NCBI RefSeq assembly: GCF_001742425.1
Contig: NZ_MJEH01000004.1
Location: forward strand, 40,662 to 104,661
Length of the DNA: 64,000 bases
Source: Bacillus solimangrovi
GTDB lineage: Bacteria > Bacillota > Bacilli > Bacillales > Bacillaceae_N
Reading direction: 5' to 3'
The notes below the pieces were generated by a model. The model worked only from the letters and a program-made list of their open reading frames with translations. It did no database searches and was not told the origin of the DNA. This document shows, piece by piece, positions 47,140 to 54,907 of this stretch (within the stretch, counting starts at the first letter, position 1; each line of letters opens with the position of its first letter). The position numbers and the translations under genes are program-made.

Positions 47140-47231
47140 GTATTTTGCTTAGGGGAATTCCATAATTAAAATTTAGAAAAGTATCAAATGTGAGGATAAA
47201 GCAGATAGTACTAAGAAAAGGAGGAATGATG

Positions 47232-47375
47232 ATGATTCCAGAAGTCATCTGTCCAAAGTGCAAAGAGGTAAGTCCATTGCAAGATGTGTTAACTGCTCAA
47301 TCGAACCAAAATGTGATTTATACGTGCAAACAATGCAATTATACTGTTAGAAATATTGAGACAAGTAAAGGGTAG
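47232..47375 (+). CDS. Very small zinc-ribbon protein
   Basis: A 47-residue protein with VICPKC and YTCKQC knuckles, a classical zinc ribbon. ATG 47232 is seven bases after AAGGAGG; ATGs at 47226 and 47229 are too close. It is divergent from clpE, sharing the intergenic region, and has a strong terminator. Function unknown. Confidence 0.7.
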   Translation: MIPEVICPKCKEVSPLQDVLTAQSNQNVIYTCKQCNYTVRNIETSKG

Positions 47376-47413
47376 TTACTTACGTTTGTTCATATTGACT
47401 GAATAAAGTTGCT

Positions 47414-47454
47414 AAATAGGCATCATCTCAAACTTCAGATGATGCCTATTTGTT
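47414..47454 (+). terminator. Terminator of the zinc-ribbon gene
   Basis: Fifteen-base-pair stem AAATAGGCATCATCT / AGATGATGCCTATTT followed by GTTG. Confidence 0.8.
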
Positions 47455-47561
47455 GTGAGGAACTATTGCATTGATAGGTTAGTTGTACTTGTTGAGAACA
47501 TCAAAATAATGAAACTCATATAGTGTAACAATGTCATGTTCAAAGAAGGTGAGCACCGCTA

Positions 47562-47753
47562 ATGAAATCTTTTAATAATGAAGGTTTATTTGCATTTGTT
47601 CTATTTATTTGTGTGACAATTATCTGTATCGTTATTGTCAGCTTAATTGGTTTTCTCTTTTTAGATGAGAGTACGACGAAAGAACGTAGTAATGTTCATA
47701 TTGTCGATGCAGATTTTGACCAAACACATTACCAATATAAGATTAAAAGGTGA
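47562..47753 (+). CDS. Small membrane protein of unknown function
   Basis: A 63-residue protein with one long hydrophobic segment (residues 9-34) and a charged tail (HIVDADFDQTHYQYKIK). GAAGGTGAG lies nine or more bases upstream of ATG 47562. It ends 15 bases before the convergent phzF gene, with no clear terminator between. Confidence 0.6.
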   Translation: MKSFNNEGLFAFVLFICVTIICIVIVSLIGFLFLDESTTKERSNVHIVDADFDQTHYQYKIKR

Positions 47754-47767
47754 GGTAACAAGCTCAA

Positions 47768-48634
47768 TTAAATCGTCATATGTTTTACATTCACATAGGT
47801 TGCCATACCACCAACTTCTATCATATCAATTTCATTTTGTTTATTTATTTTTAATGTTGAGACGATTTCAGATGGTGTTCCCATAGCAAAACCTTGTTCG
47901 AAAACAAATGGTTTTGTAGTAATCGGTAGTTTATTATGTTTGTGCAAATAACATGTTAAAGCACCCGTAGAAGTACCTGTTGCACTTTCTTCATTGATAT
48001 TATGTATAGGTGCAAAGTTTCTACAATGAGCAGTGAGAGCATCATTAGAATCTAGTGTGAACAAGTGGTAGCCGTCAACGTTATATTTCTTTGAAATCTG
48101 CTTAATAAGATTGAAATCTGGATGAATCGTATTTAAAATAGATTTCTTTTTTATTGGAATGATAATGTCTCTTAAACCTGTCGAAACAATTTGGATTGGC
48201 AGTTGTTTATCTAAGTCATTTGAGTGAATATGTAATGAACGAACAATTTCTTCTTTATCAATTATGTCAAAGTATTTAGGTAGAGTTTGAGATAAATAAA
48301 TTTTGCTGTTAGCAATATGAACTTTGAGAATTCCAGCACCTGTTTCTATCGTGTATGTCGCTTCCTTAATCATCTTTTTTGACAGCAGTAAATGAAAAGA
48401 AGCGATAGTCGCATGGCCACATAAATTAACCTCATTAGTTTGAGTGAAATATCTGATTTTATAGTCTGCATGTTGAGAAGTTTGTATGAAAGCAGTCTCT
48501 GAAAAGCCGATCTTCTTTGCGATCATTTGCATTTTTTCCTCTGTTAAAAAATCAGATTTTAATACGACCCCAGCAGGATTTCCACCTTCTGACCCTTTAG
48601 TAAATGCATTTAACGTATGTACGGAAACTTCCAT
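47768..48634 (-). CDS. PhzF family isomerase
   Basis: A 288-residue protein of the PhzF/diaminopimelate-epimerase fold. FTKGSEGGNPAGVVL near residue 12 and FAKKIGFSETAFI-type segment near 42 (with the glutamate used as general base in PhzF) are clear. NLCGHATIA near 71 and a late ESATGTSTGALTCYL near 217 complete the two-lobed pattern. The reaction in most family members is unknown; phenazine genes are absent. AAGAGG precedes ATG 48634. Confidence 0.87.
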   Translation of the reverse strand: MEVSVHTLNAFTKGSEGGNPAGVVLKSDFLTEEKMQMIAKKIGFSETAFIQTSQHADYKIRYFTQTNEVNLCGHATIASFHLLLSKKMIKEATYTIETGAGILKVHIANSKIYLSQTLPKYFDIIDKEEIVRSLHIHSNDLDKQLPIQIVSTGLRDIIIPIKKKSILNTIHPDFNLIKQISKKYNVDGYHLFTLDSNDALTAHCRNFAPIHNINEESATGTSTGALTCYLHKHNKLPITTKPFVFEQGFAMGTPSEIVSTLKINKQNEIDMIEVGGMATYVNVKHMTI

Positions 48635-48840
48635 TAAATCTGCCTCTTTTCATAATAAACTTTTAGTTGAATAATTTAAATGTGTAACGAGTAAAAGCTT
48701 TTGTATAACTATATAACACATAATGAATACAAACAATTTCTACTTTATCTGCCTGACTTTTATTGGGGATTAGAAAAATATGCTATAATTTTCATTGAAT
48801 TCTTCAAACATAGCAAGTAATGGAGTGGTAATATTTTGAA
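48635..48840. other. Intergenic region with promoter-like sequence
   Basis: AT-rich spacer between divergent genes. TATAATTTTCATTG near 48782 could supply a -10 for the downstream structured leader. Nothing else is supported. Confidence 0.35.
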
Positions 48841-48849
48841 TAATTATGA

Positions 48850-49148
48850 TAAATGCAAAAGTGCAAATCAGGGGACGAATGCCTAAGTCAGTGATCTAAG
48901 TAGAACACCTACTAATGGAAGGTGGAGAAGTCCGTCTTACAGTGGTTGATACAAATTAACAAAGTCAATCGTGGTCCGGATATTTAGATGAAATAGGCTA
49001 AATTGAAGTTGGAACTAGAAGTAATCGCTAAATAGAGTTTGGCGGTGAATTGGTCAATTCGCTTAGAAAGCCTGAAGCTACAATAGTAGTAAAAACAAAA
49101 CGGAACCCTGCCTCCAAAGATTAAAAATTAATCTTGGAGGTATGGCAC
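48850..49148 (+). ncRNA. Candidate structured leader RNA of the RNHCP gene
   Basis: About 300 bases, purine-richer than the surroundings and without an ORF. Visible pairings are AGTAG / CTACT (around 48899-48912), GGTTGA-AC with GTCAATC (48944-48969), and GCG-GAATTG / CAATTCGC (49041-49062). TAGGCT (48994-48999) could pair either with GCCTA (48881-48885) or with AGCCT (49069-49073). The last hairpin, CCTCCAAAGATTAA with TTAATCTTGGAGG (49111-49140), buries the ribosome binding site. The alternating pairing is suggestive of a riboswitch-like leader. I do not recognise a known family. Confidence 0.45.
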
Positions 49149-49460
49149 TTGAGCAGAAAAACGGAAAATACCGCATTTCAATGTGATAATTGTAGGGAAC
49201 AAATTTCCCCTTTAACGAACGGTAGTTATAGAAACCATTGTCCTTACTGTTTGCATTCGAAACATATGGATAACAAACCAGGTGATCGGGCAAGTGAGTG
49301 TCGTGGACTAATGGCACCAATCGAACTAGAATATTCGAATAAAAAAGGCTACCAAATTGTTCACAAATGCAAAAAATGTGGCAAGGTTGGTAAAAACAAA
49401 ATTGCAAGTTGTACTCATCAAGAAGATCAACTCATTGATTTTATGAAGTCAATAGTTTAA
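49149..49460 (+). CDS. RNHCP-domain zinc protein
   Basis: A 103-residue protein with FQCDNCRE, the family's signature segment RNHCPYCLHS near residue 31, a DNKPGDR segment, and a last pair of knuckles KCKKCGKVGKNKIA. It probably binds two zinc ions. Function of RNHCP proteins is unknown. Start is TTG 49149, eight bases after GGAGG; that site lies in the 3' arm of a hairpin in the leader. An upstream TTG at 49134 lies inside the hairpin. A terminator follows at 49508. Confidence 0.82.
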   Translation: MSRKTENTAFQCDNCREQISPLTNGSYRNHCPYCLHSKHMDNKPGDRASECRGLMAPIELEYSNKKGYQIVHKCKKCGKVGKNKIASCTHQEDQLIDFMKSIV

Positions 49461-49507
49461 TAAAAATTTTATGAGCTATGTTTGGGGTATGAATTTTAGT
49501 TTGTCAT

Positions 49508-49545
49508 AATAGACCATCTTTTTATAAAAAGATGGTCTATTAATT
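49508..49545 (+). terminator. Terminator of the RNHCP gene
   Basis: AATAGACCATCTTTT / AAAAGATGGTCTATT hairpin followed by AATTT. Confidence 0.75.
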
Positions 49546-49604
49546 TAACAATAATTGTGTAGAAGCCAATATAAATATCTACTTAATAAAAATTAGACAC
49601 ATAC

Positions 49605-49634
49605 AAATACCCTTATACCAACATAAGGGTATTT
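49605..49634 (-). terminator. Terminator of the AraC-family gene
   Basis: AAATACCCTTAT / ATAAGGGTATTT hairpin just downstream of the stop at 49653. Confidence 0.75.
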
Positions 49635-49652
49635 GTTATACTTTTCTGTTTA

Positions 49653-50513
49653 CTATTTAATCGGAATCCAAACCTCTGAGTAATAATCGGAAGATGTGAT
49701 ATCTCCTTCTGGGTACACTTCTAATTCTGGTGTTCCAGCATGTTCATATCCACTAGAAGGGAACCATTCAGACATAATTTTCTTCCACACGTCTTGGATA
49801 GCGTGTGGCATTGGGCCGTGTGCTTCAAATACAGCCCACTTTGAAGCAGGGACGTTAAGGATATCGAAATCATCATGCTTATCACCGCTATGTGCTACGG
49901 CAATCCAATAATCAATTTGCTTTGATTGTTCGTTACTTGAATCAACACATACACCAAGTAAACCTTTAAGTTGACCAGTGTTAATGTTCACTAACTTTTC
50001 TACAGTTCCATCAGTGTTCATTCTATCCCACATTTTTGGGATTCCAATATAGTTCTCATCATTTTCAACCGAGAATGACTCTTTACGACCTGTCACTTGA
50101 AAACTATCTTTTTCGACAATTTTGTATTGCATCGGTTCGGCTCCTTTCAATGTCACCTGTATGACTAGGCGATTATAAGATTTTAATCTTCCAGAGTGAT
50201 TTCTTGCTTGTCTTGGAGTGATCCCGTGTTGTTTGCGAAAAGCCTTAGTGAATGATTCAGGAGAGTCGTAGCCATATTTATAGGCAACATCAATCACTTT
50301 GCTATTTGTGCTTGCTAATTCTTTTGCTGCTAATGTTAAACGTCGTCGTCTAATGTATTCTCCAACAGGTATATCAGTTAATAGTGAAAACGTTCGTTGA
50401 AAGTGATACATAGAAGAGTTGGCTTGCTTTGAGATAGTTGCAATATCAAGCTCATCTAATAAATGTTCTTCTATATAGTCGATTGCCTTTTGTAATGACG
50501 TAATCCAAGACAT
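49653..50513 (-). CDS. AraC-family regulator with GyrI-like effector domain
   Basis: A 286-residue transcription regulator. The N-terminal 100 residues hold two AraC helix-turn-helix units (LDIATISKQANSSMYHFQRTF, KVIDVAYKYGYDSPESFTKAFRKQHGITP). From about 130 to the end is a GyrI-like effector domain (FQVTGRKESFS, YIGIPKMWDRM, WFPSSGYEHAGTPELEVYPEG, EVWIPIK). This Rob/BmrR-like design senses small molecules, often drugs. ATG 50513 is eight bases after AAGGAG. No obvious target gene lies adjacent. Confidence 0.9.
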   Translation of the reverse strand: MSWITSLQKAIDYIEEHLLDELDIATISKQANSSMYHFQRTFSLLTDIPVGEYIRRRRLTLAAKELASTNSKVIDVAYKYGYDSPESFTKAFRKQHGITPRQARNHSGRLKSYNRLVIQVTLKGAEPMQYKIVEKDSFQVTGRKESFSVENDENYIGIPKMWDRMNTDGTVEKLVNINTGQLKGLLGVCVDSSNEQSKQIDYWIAVAHSGDKHDDFDILNVPASKWAVFEAHGPMPHAIQDVWKKIMSEWFPSSGYEHAGTPELEVYPEGDITSSDYYSEVWIPIK

Positions 50514-50878
50514 ATGACTCACTCCTTAATCTCATTATAATAAGGTTGCAGCTAACAATCCTGTCATAAAATGCTTTCGCATGACTGATTACCGATCATT
50601 GTATAAAGTGAAGCTGGAATTAATCTAGGTGTTTTACTAGTTCCTACTGATAGTTAGTTGCTTCGTAATAATTCAATTAAAAACTCATTCATTATTTCTT
50701 CAAAAGATTTCAGATTCCTCGTTCAAAAATAGACTACATTCTAACTGAAAGATAGCAATCAAGACAGTTTCTCTAAAAAATAAGTCCGTCCTAATAACGA
50801 TGATACTGGTAATTAGTCCAAGCGATTGTTTGACCACCTCATATACTATATCAACCTATATAGAAAGGAGACATAATT
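50514..50878. other. Intergenic region before the cysteine-rich gene
   Basis: About 365 bases between divergent genes, mostly unassigned. CATATACTA at 50840-50848 fits the SigK -10 consensus CATANNNTA and lies 31 bases before the cysteine-rich start, but I see no matching -35 AC. Confidence 0.4.
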
Positions 50879-51505
50879 TTGAATTTAGAAAATTTAAGGA
50901 TTGGCGAATATGTAAATGATAACGTGGATTTTGAAAAGATTCCTAGTGTATCATTTGCAATTGATAAACATGGGGAAATTACGAAGGATCCTTGTCCACC
51001 GACTCCAGATGAATGTGATAACATAATCACACTTTGTTGTACGACTACAGTCCCTGATGGGTTTGTTATTGGAGATGATCTAGATAAAGTTTGTATCGCA
51101 ATTGACAAGAGTGAACTAGATTGTTGTTTAGAGCCATTTGAAACAACAGCAGAAGTTGACAATCCATGTAATGGGAAGTTAATTTGTCCAGTAACTATTC
51201 AAGCTGTACGACTTGTAGGATGTGCGAGAATGCACGTAAACGTAGGGGATTTAATGCCGGTTGATGGGTTTATTTTATACCCAGAACCTCAAGCGTGCAC
51301 AGTTTGTTGTGACACGACAACATGTGTAAATCAAATCATCGATTTCACATGTGGACAGGTGACACCATGTGAGGGCTGTTTTGATTTCACTGGGGTTTTT
51401 GTTGAATGCAAATCAGGAACAGATGATTGTGGTCGCCAAACGATCACTGTACAGGTCACTTTAGTAGTCGAATTTATCGGATGTGATCCACCTTCACCTT
51501 GTTAA
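50879..51505 (+). CDS. Cysteine-rich protein, possible spore-surface component
   Basis: A 208-residue acidic protein with 21 cysteines, several paired (LCC, DCC, VCC), and no signal peptide or membrane helix. Between cysteines are beta-strand-like stretches (LICPVTIQAVRLVGC, TITVQVTLVVEFIGC). High cysteine, no export signal and stand-alone control fit the crosslinked proteins of Bacillus spore coat or exosporium, but no specific family is recognised. TTG 50879 is eight bases after AAAGGAG. CATATACTA upstream resembles a SigK -10. Confidence 0.72.
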   Translation: MNLENLRIGEYVNDNVDFEKIPSVSFAIDKHGEITKDPCPPTPDECDNIITLCCTTTVPDGFVIGDDLDKVCIAIDKSELDCCLEPFETTAEVDNPCNGKLICPVTIQAVRLVGCARMHVNVGDLMPVDGFILYPEPQACTVCCDTTTCVNQIIDFTCGQVTPCEGCFDFTGVFVECKSGTDDCGRQTITVQVTLVVEFIGCDPPSPC

Positions 51506-51588
51506 TAATAGGGTGTTTAGGTTTAATGTAAAAAGTGAATAAGTGTAAAGTGAGATGGAGTAAAATACGAACATTTTCACTTAATAAT

Positions 51589-51625
51589 AGGCTTTCTCTA
51601 GTTAGAAGAGGGAGCTTATTATTTT
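51589..51625 (+). terminator. Terminator of the cysteine-rich gene
   Basis: AGGCTTTCTC pairs with GAGGGAGCTT through several G-U pairs, followed by ATTATTTTG. Confidence 0.6.
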
Positions 51626-51673
51626 GTGAATTTAGAGTAAATTCGCTTAGTATGCTAGAATTGTCTGTTTGAT

Positions 51674-51706
51674 AAAAAACAGAGACCCTTATACGAGATA
51701 AGGGTC
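51674..51706 (-). terminator. Terminator of the small minus-strand gene
   Basis: GACCCTTAT / ATAAGGGTC hairpin with a minus-strand T-run after it. Confidence 0.75.
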
Positions 51707-51745
51707 AGGCTGTCTAAACTTATAGATGAGTATCGTAGGGTAGAA

Positions 51746-52027
51746 TTACTTTTCCTTTTCATCACCTTCTGAGAAAAGCTCTTGATATGCAGTACCTAAA
51801 ACCATATAAGAATATGGTAGTTTCTTCTCAATGAATAACTCAGCAACATCAGTTCTTAAATCAAGAATACGAGGTACTCTGAAACAAACACACTTCTCAA
51901 CATCAATCCAACCAGTTTCAGTGAAATATTCAACGTTAACTCGATCATCTACGTTAATCCTACGTTGAGTCGTTGTTTTTTCAATCGAAATCTCAGCTGG
52001 CCCAAAGTTACAGTTATCGCATGACAT
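51746..52027 (-). CDS. Small cysteine-containing protein, paralogue of the 52414 gene
   Basis: A 93-residue soluble protein starting MSCDNCNFGP. Its second half (TGWIDVEKCVC...LFIEKKLPYSYM) resembles the protein encoded at 52414 (TGWVDLEQCI...IYLQSQLPFSCV). ATG 52027 follows AAGGTGGTGA. Upstream on the minus strand, CATATTGTA with AC 17 bases before it fits a SigK promoter. No family is recognised; a role at the spore surface is an inference from cysteines, promoter and neighbours. Confidence 0.68.
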   Translation of the reverse strand: MSCDNCNFGPAEISIEKTTTQRRINVDDRVNVEYFTETGWIDVEKCVCFRVPRILDLRTDVAELFIEKKLPYSYMVLGTAYQELFSEGDEKEK

Positions 52028-52413
52028 ATAGCATTCACCACCTTCTTTGTTAAACAGACATTCAACTGTTAAATAGATAATACGTGAAGAGATATTAACA
52101 ATATTGAATGTCTTTGTATACAATATGTATCGAAGTGAATGCTTGTATAGTCTTCTATCATTTAGTTAAGAAAAATAAGTTACACACCTATTAAACATAG
52201 TGATATGTCTATACTGCCTTGCAATCCTGTTAGACAACTACAAGAGGGATTATATATAAATTGAGAAGTCTTGTTTCAAGATAAGGTCAAATATCTATCG
52301 ATTAATAAATCTATTTATAGAAATAAATGAAATGTATGGATAAAGAAACACACGAGAATTAATTAATTGTAATACAATATTTTGAACAAGTATTGGAAAG
52401 GAGGTAAATAAGT
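52028..52413. other. Intergenic region between the two paralogous small genes
   Basis: AT-rich divergent spacer. The minus strand holds AC-N17-CATATTGTA near 52115-52145, a candidate SigK promoter. No ORF is supported. Confidence 0.45.
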
Positions 52414-52620
52414 GTGTGTGAAATTGATCAAACGAAGATTAATGTTGAATCAACAGTTGAACATACAGAAATTGAACCAGATCTAATCGTAACAAATGTA
52501 ACTGGTTGGGTAGATCTTGAGCAGTGCATAACGATTCCTGGAGAAACTGAGGGAGTAGAACGTACGATATATTTACAAAGTCAATTACCATTTTCATGTG
52601 TAACTATAACGAGGATTTAA
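52414..52620 (+). CDS. Small acidic protein, paralogue of the 51746 gene
   Basis: A 68-residue soluble protein with three cysteines. NVTGWVDLEQCITIP followed by TIYLQSQLPFSCVTI parallels the divergent 51746 gene product, which has an N-terminal extension. GTG 52414 is eight bases after AAAGGAGG. A long terminator follows at 52750. Function unknown; grouped with the cysteine-rich gene at 50879. Confidence 0.65.
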   Translation: MCEIDQTKINVESTVEHTEIEPDLIVTNVTGWVDLEQCITIPGETEGVERTIYLQSQLPFSCVTITRI

Positions 52621-52749
52621 TGTAGTAAAGCTCCTTATGAAAGTGAGCAATAATGTGAGAATGGATGAGGCTTTATAATTTTGGTAGAGAATTAAGATAT
52701 ATATGGATTAAAGTGTTACGTTATAATAATTATTTCAAAATAAAATAAT

Positions 52750-52793
52750 AAAACCCAAAATACAAGGTTTAAAGATTCGTATTTTGGGTTTTG
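52750..52793. terminator. Bidirectional terminator
   Basis: Fourteen-base-pair stem AAAACCCAAAATAC / GTATTTTGGGTTTT between converging genes. Confidence 0.85.
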
Positions 52794-52889
52794 CATAGAA
52801 AGAATTAGGTGTTTTAGGACAAGTTCATTTTGTCAAATTTCACAAGCTATAAACATATCAAATGTTATTAAAATAAATCTTGGAGTATT

Positions 52890-54038
52890 TTAACTAATTT
52901 GTTTCCTTTGGATCGTTTTATATAAGAAAATAATTAAAGCAACACTGAACAATATGAGTAAGCTGACGTTAAAAATAGGATCAAGTACTGAGAACCCAAA
53001 TACATTTACTGCATTAAATTCGTGTAAGCCAGGCCCTTTCATAAAATTAGAAAAGCTATATTTTCGTACATATTCCCAAAAAGGTGATCCAATATTAATG
53101 ATCGGTGCAATAAAGATTGCTCCACACGTAACAAATGGTACGAGTAAATTTTTGGATAGTGATGAAACTAGTAAGATTAACGATATAAATGCAATTCCTG
53201 CTAAGAAATGAGTCCCAATTTGAATTAAGAAGTATTGTAATGCAGTTAAAGAATAGGGTGAGTATACTAAAGAATATTGTAACAATTGTACAGGAGAGCT
53301 CCACCCGCTATTTCCGTACATGTATGATACTAGTAATAGGTCAAATGTAACCCACGTTAAGATCACAAAACTTAAGAAAATGAATGATGCAAGCAGTTTC
53401 GCAATTACGCCTTTTTTACGACCATGTGTTGAGCTGTAGATTAATTGGTCCATTCCAGTCGTTGCTTCTTTTACAAATAACGGTGATAAACCGATCAATA
53501 AAATGATCCCAGTAAAGAAATAGGAGTAACTATCTACAAAATCGATTGTTGTTTTAGGTCCTGTATTATATTGAAATGTATCTAATTTTAAATCATTTAA
53601 CATATTTTTTTCTTGTAATGCGTTTTTATAAGCAACTTCATTTTTGTTAGATTTATTTAACACGACATCTAATTCATTTATTCGTTCTGGTATTGTCTTA
53701 TATTTTGTATTGTAATTCCTTATATAACTCTCAGTAATAAAAAGTTCAGCTGTTTCTTTATGTGTTAGGTCACTCGTAGAAGAAGAATAGTCAAAAAGTG
53801 CATCACTAGTTTGAGAAGCCTCATTGAACTTTTCTTCGTTTAGTTTTCCTTCCCAATCCTGTGCTAATATGCGTAATTCTTCTTTAATTTCGTAAGCTTT
53901 TGTCTCAAGTCGTGGGGAAATATTTCTAGATTCATTTACGAGCATCAAAACAAACAAGGAAAATAAAAGTAACATTGCGATATAAATACCTTTTTGTGAG
54001 AAAATTTTATTTAGTTCAAACTTAATTATTTGTTTCAT
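52890..54038 (-). CDS. ABC-2 type transporter permease
   Basis: A 382-residue membrane protein. A first helix (IYIAMLLLFSLFVLML) leads to a long extracellular region of about 130 residues rich in charged helices, then five or six helices. This plan is usual for ABC-2 permeases that export peptides, antibiotics or act in self-protection. The stop of the ATPase gene abuts its start (both at 54038), so it is the last gene of the operon. Substrate unknown. Confidence 0.85.
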   Translation of the reverse strand: MKQIIKFELNKIFSQKGIYIAMLLLFSLFVLMLVNESRNISPRLETKAYEIKEELRILAQDWEGKLNEEKFNEASQTSDALFDYSSSTSDLTHKETAELFITESYIRNYNTKYKTIPERINELDVVLNKSNKNEVAYKNALQEKNMLNDLKLDTFQYNTGPKTTIDFVDSYSYFFTGIILLIGLSPLFVKEATTGMDQLIYSSTHGRKKGVIAKLLASFIFLSFVILTWVTFDLLLVSYMYGNSGWSSPVQLLQYSLVYSPYSLTALQYFLIQIGTHFLAGIAFISLILLVSSLSKNLLVPFVTCGAIFIAPIINIGSPFWEYVRKYSFSNFMKGPGLHEFNAVNVFGFSVLDPIFNVSLLILFSVALIIFLYKTIQRKQIS

Positions 54039-54907
54039 TACATTACCTCCTGATCAATGTAAGATAAGTATAGATCTTCTAAGTTAGGTGTTGCCTCAAT
54101 TGCTCTTTCATCAGGTTTACGGTTTGATATGATTCGTAAACTCACTTCATCGTTTTCTCTAACAATGTTACCGACTTTATATTTCTCCTGAAAAGCTTGT
54201 ACTTCATGCTCTGGAATACGTATCGTCCAAACCATACCTTTCATATGTTCAAGTAAAGTTGCTGGTTTATCTTTTTGAATCAGTTCCCCGTTTTTTAATA
54301 TGAGTAGTTCTTTTGCGATGAACTCAATATCTGAGACAATATGTGTAGATAACAGGATAATTCGATCCTTTGAAATGGATGATAAGAGGTTACGGAATCG
54401 AATCCGTTCCTTTGGATCAAGTCCTGCGGTTGGTTCATCTACGATCAACACTTTTGGGTCATTTAAGAGCGCTTGTGCAATTCCAATTCGTTGTTTCATT
54501 CCACCTGAAAATTTCCCAATCTTACGTTTTCGGTGTTCTATTAAATTAACAACTTCTAAAAGTTCATCAACTTTTTTTTGTGCCGTATTCTTTTCAATTC
54601 CTTTTAATGCAGCGATATACATTAAATATTTTTCTGCTGAATAATTTTTATATAATCCGATAGATTGAGGTAAGTAACCAAGGATTTCACGATATTTTTC
54701 ATCAAGAACTTCAATATCTTTGCCGTTAAACAAAATTCGTCCTGAAGAAGGTTTGAGTAGTGTAACGAGCATCCTCATTAACGTTGTTTTACCTGCACCA
54801 TTTGCACCTAGAAATCCGTACACCCCCTCGGTTAAGTCAACTGATACATTGCTTACTGCAACTTTATCTCCAAAACGTTTTGATACGTTCTCAATTGTTA
54901 AGTTCAT
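54038..54907 (-). CDS. ABC transporter ATP-binding protein
   Basis: A 289-residue ATPase with Walker A GANGAGKTTL near residue 34, Q-loop YLPQSIGLY, signature FSGGMKQRIGIAQAL near 130, Walker B VLIVDEPTAGLDP near 152, and H-loop LSTHIVSD. A 70-residue C-terminal extension follows. ATG 54907 is preceded by GAGGTG. It overlaps the upstream gene by 17 bases and abuts the permease, so the subunits are coupled. Confidence 0.92.
   Translation of the reverse strand: MNLTIENVSKRFGDKVAVSNVSVDLTEGVYGFLGANGAGKTTLMRMLVTLLKPSSGRILFNGKDIEVLDEKYREILGYLPQSIGLYKNYSAEKYLMYIAALKGIEKNTAQKKVDELLEVVNLIEHRKRKIGKFSGGMKQRIGIAQALLNDPKVLIVDEPTAGLDPKERIRFRNLLSSISKDRIILLSTHIVSDIEFIAKELLILKNGELIQKDKPATLLEHMKGMVWTIRIPEHEVQAFQEKYKVGNIVRENDEVSLRIISNRKPDERAIEATPNLEDLYLSYIDQEVM

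Noticed and set aside
48899..48925. Resemblance of AGAACACCTACTAATGGAAG to the 3' end of the structured repeat
   Set aside because: Only a short stretch matches and the surrounding blocks do not; probably chance.
54300..54644. Plus-strand open frame of 114 codons opposite the ABC ATPase
   Set aside because: Shadow of conserved ATPase motifs.
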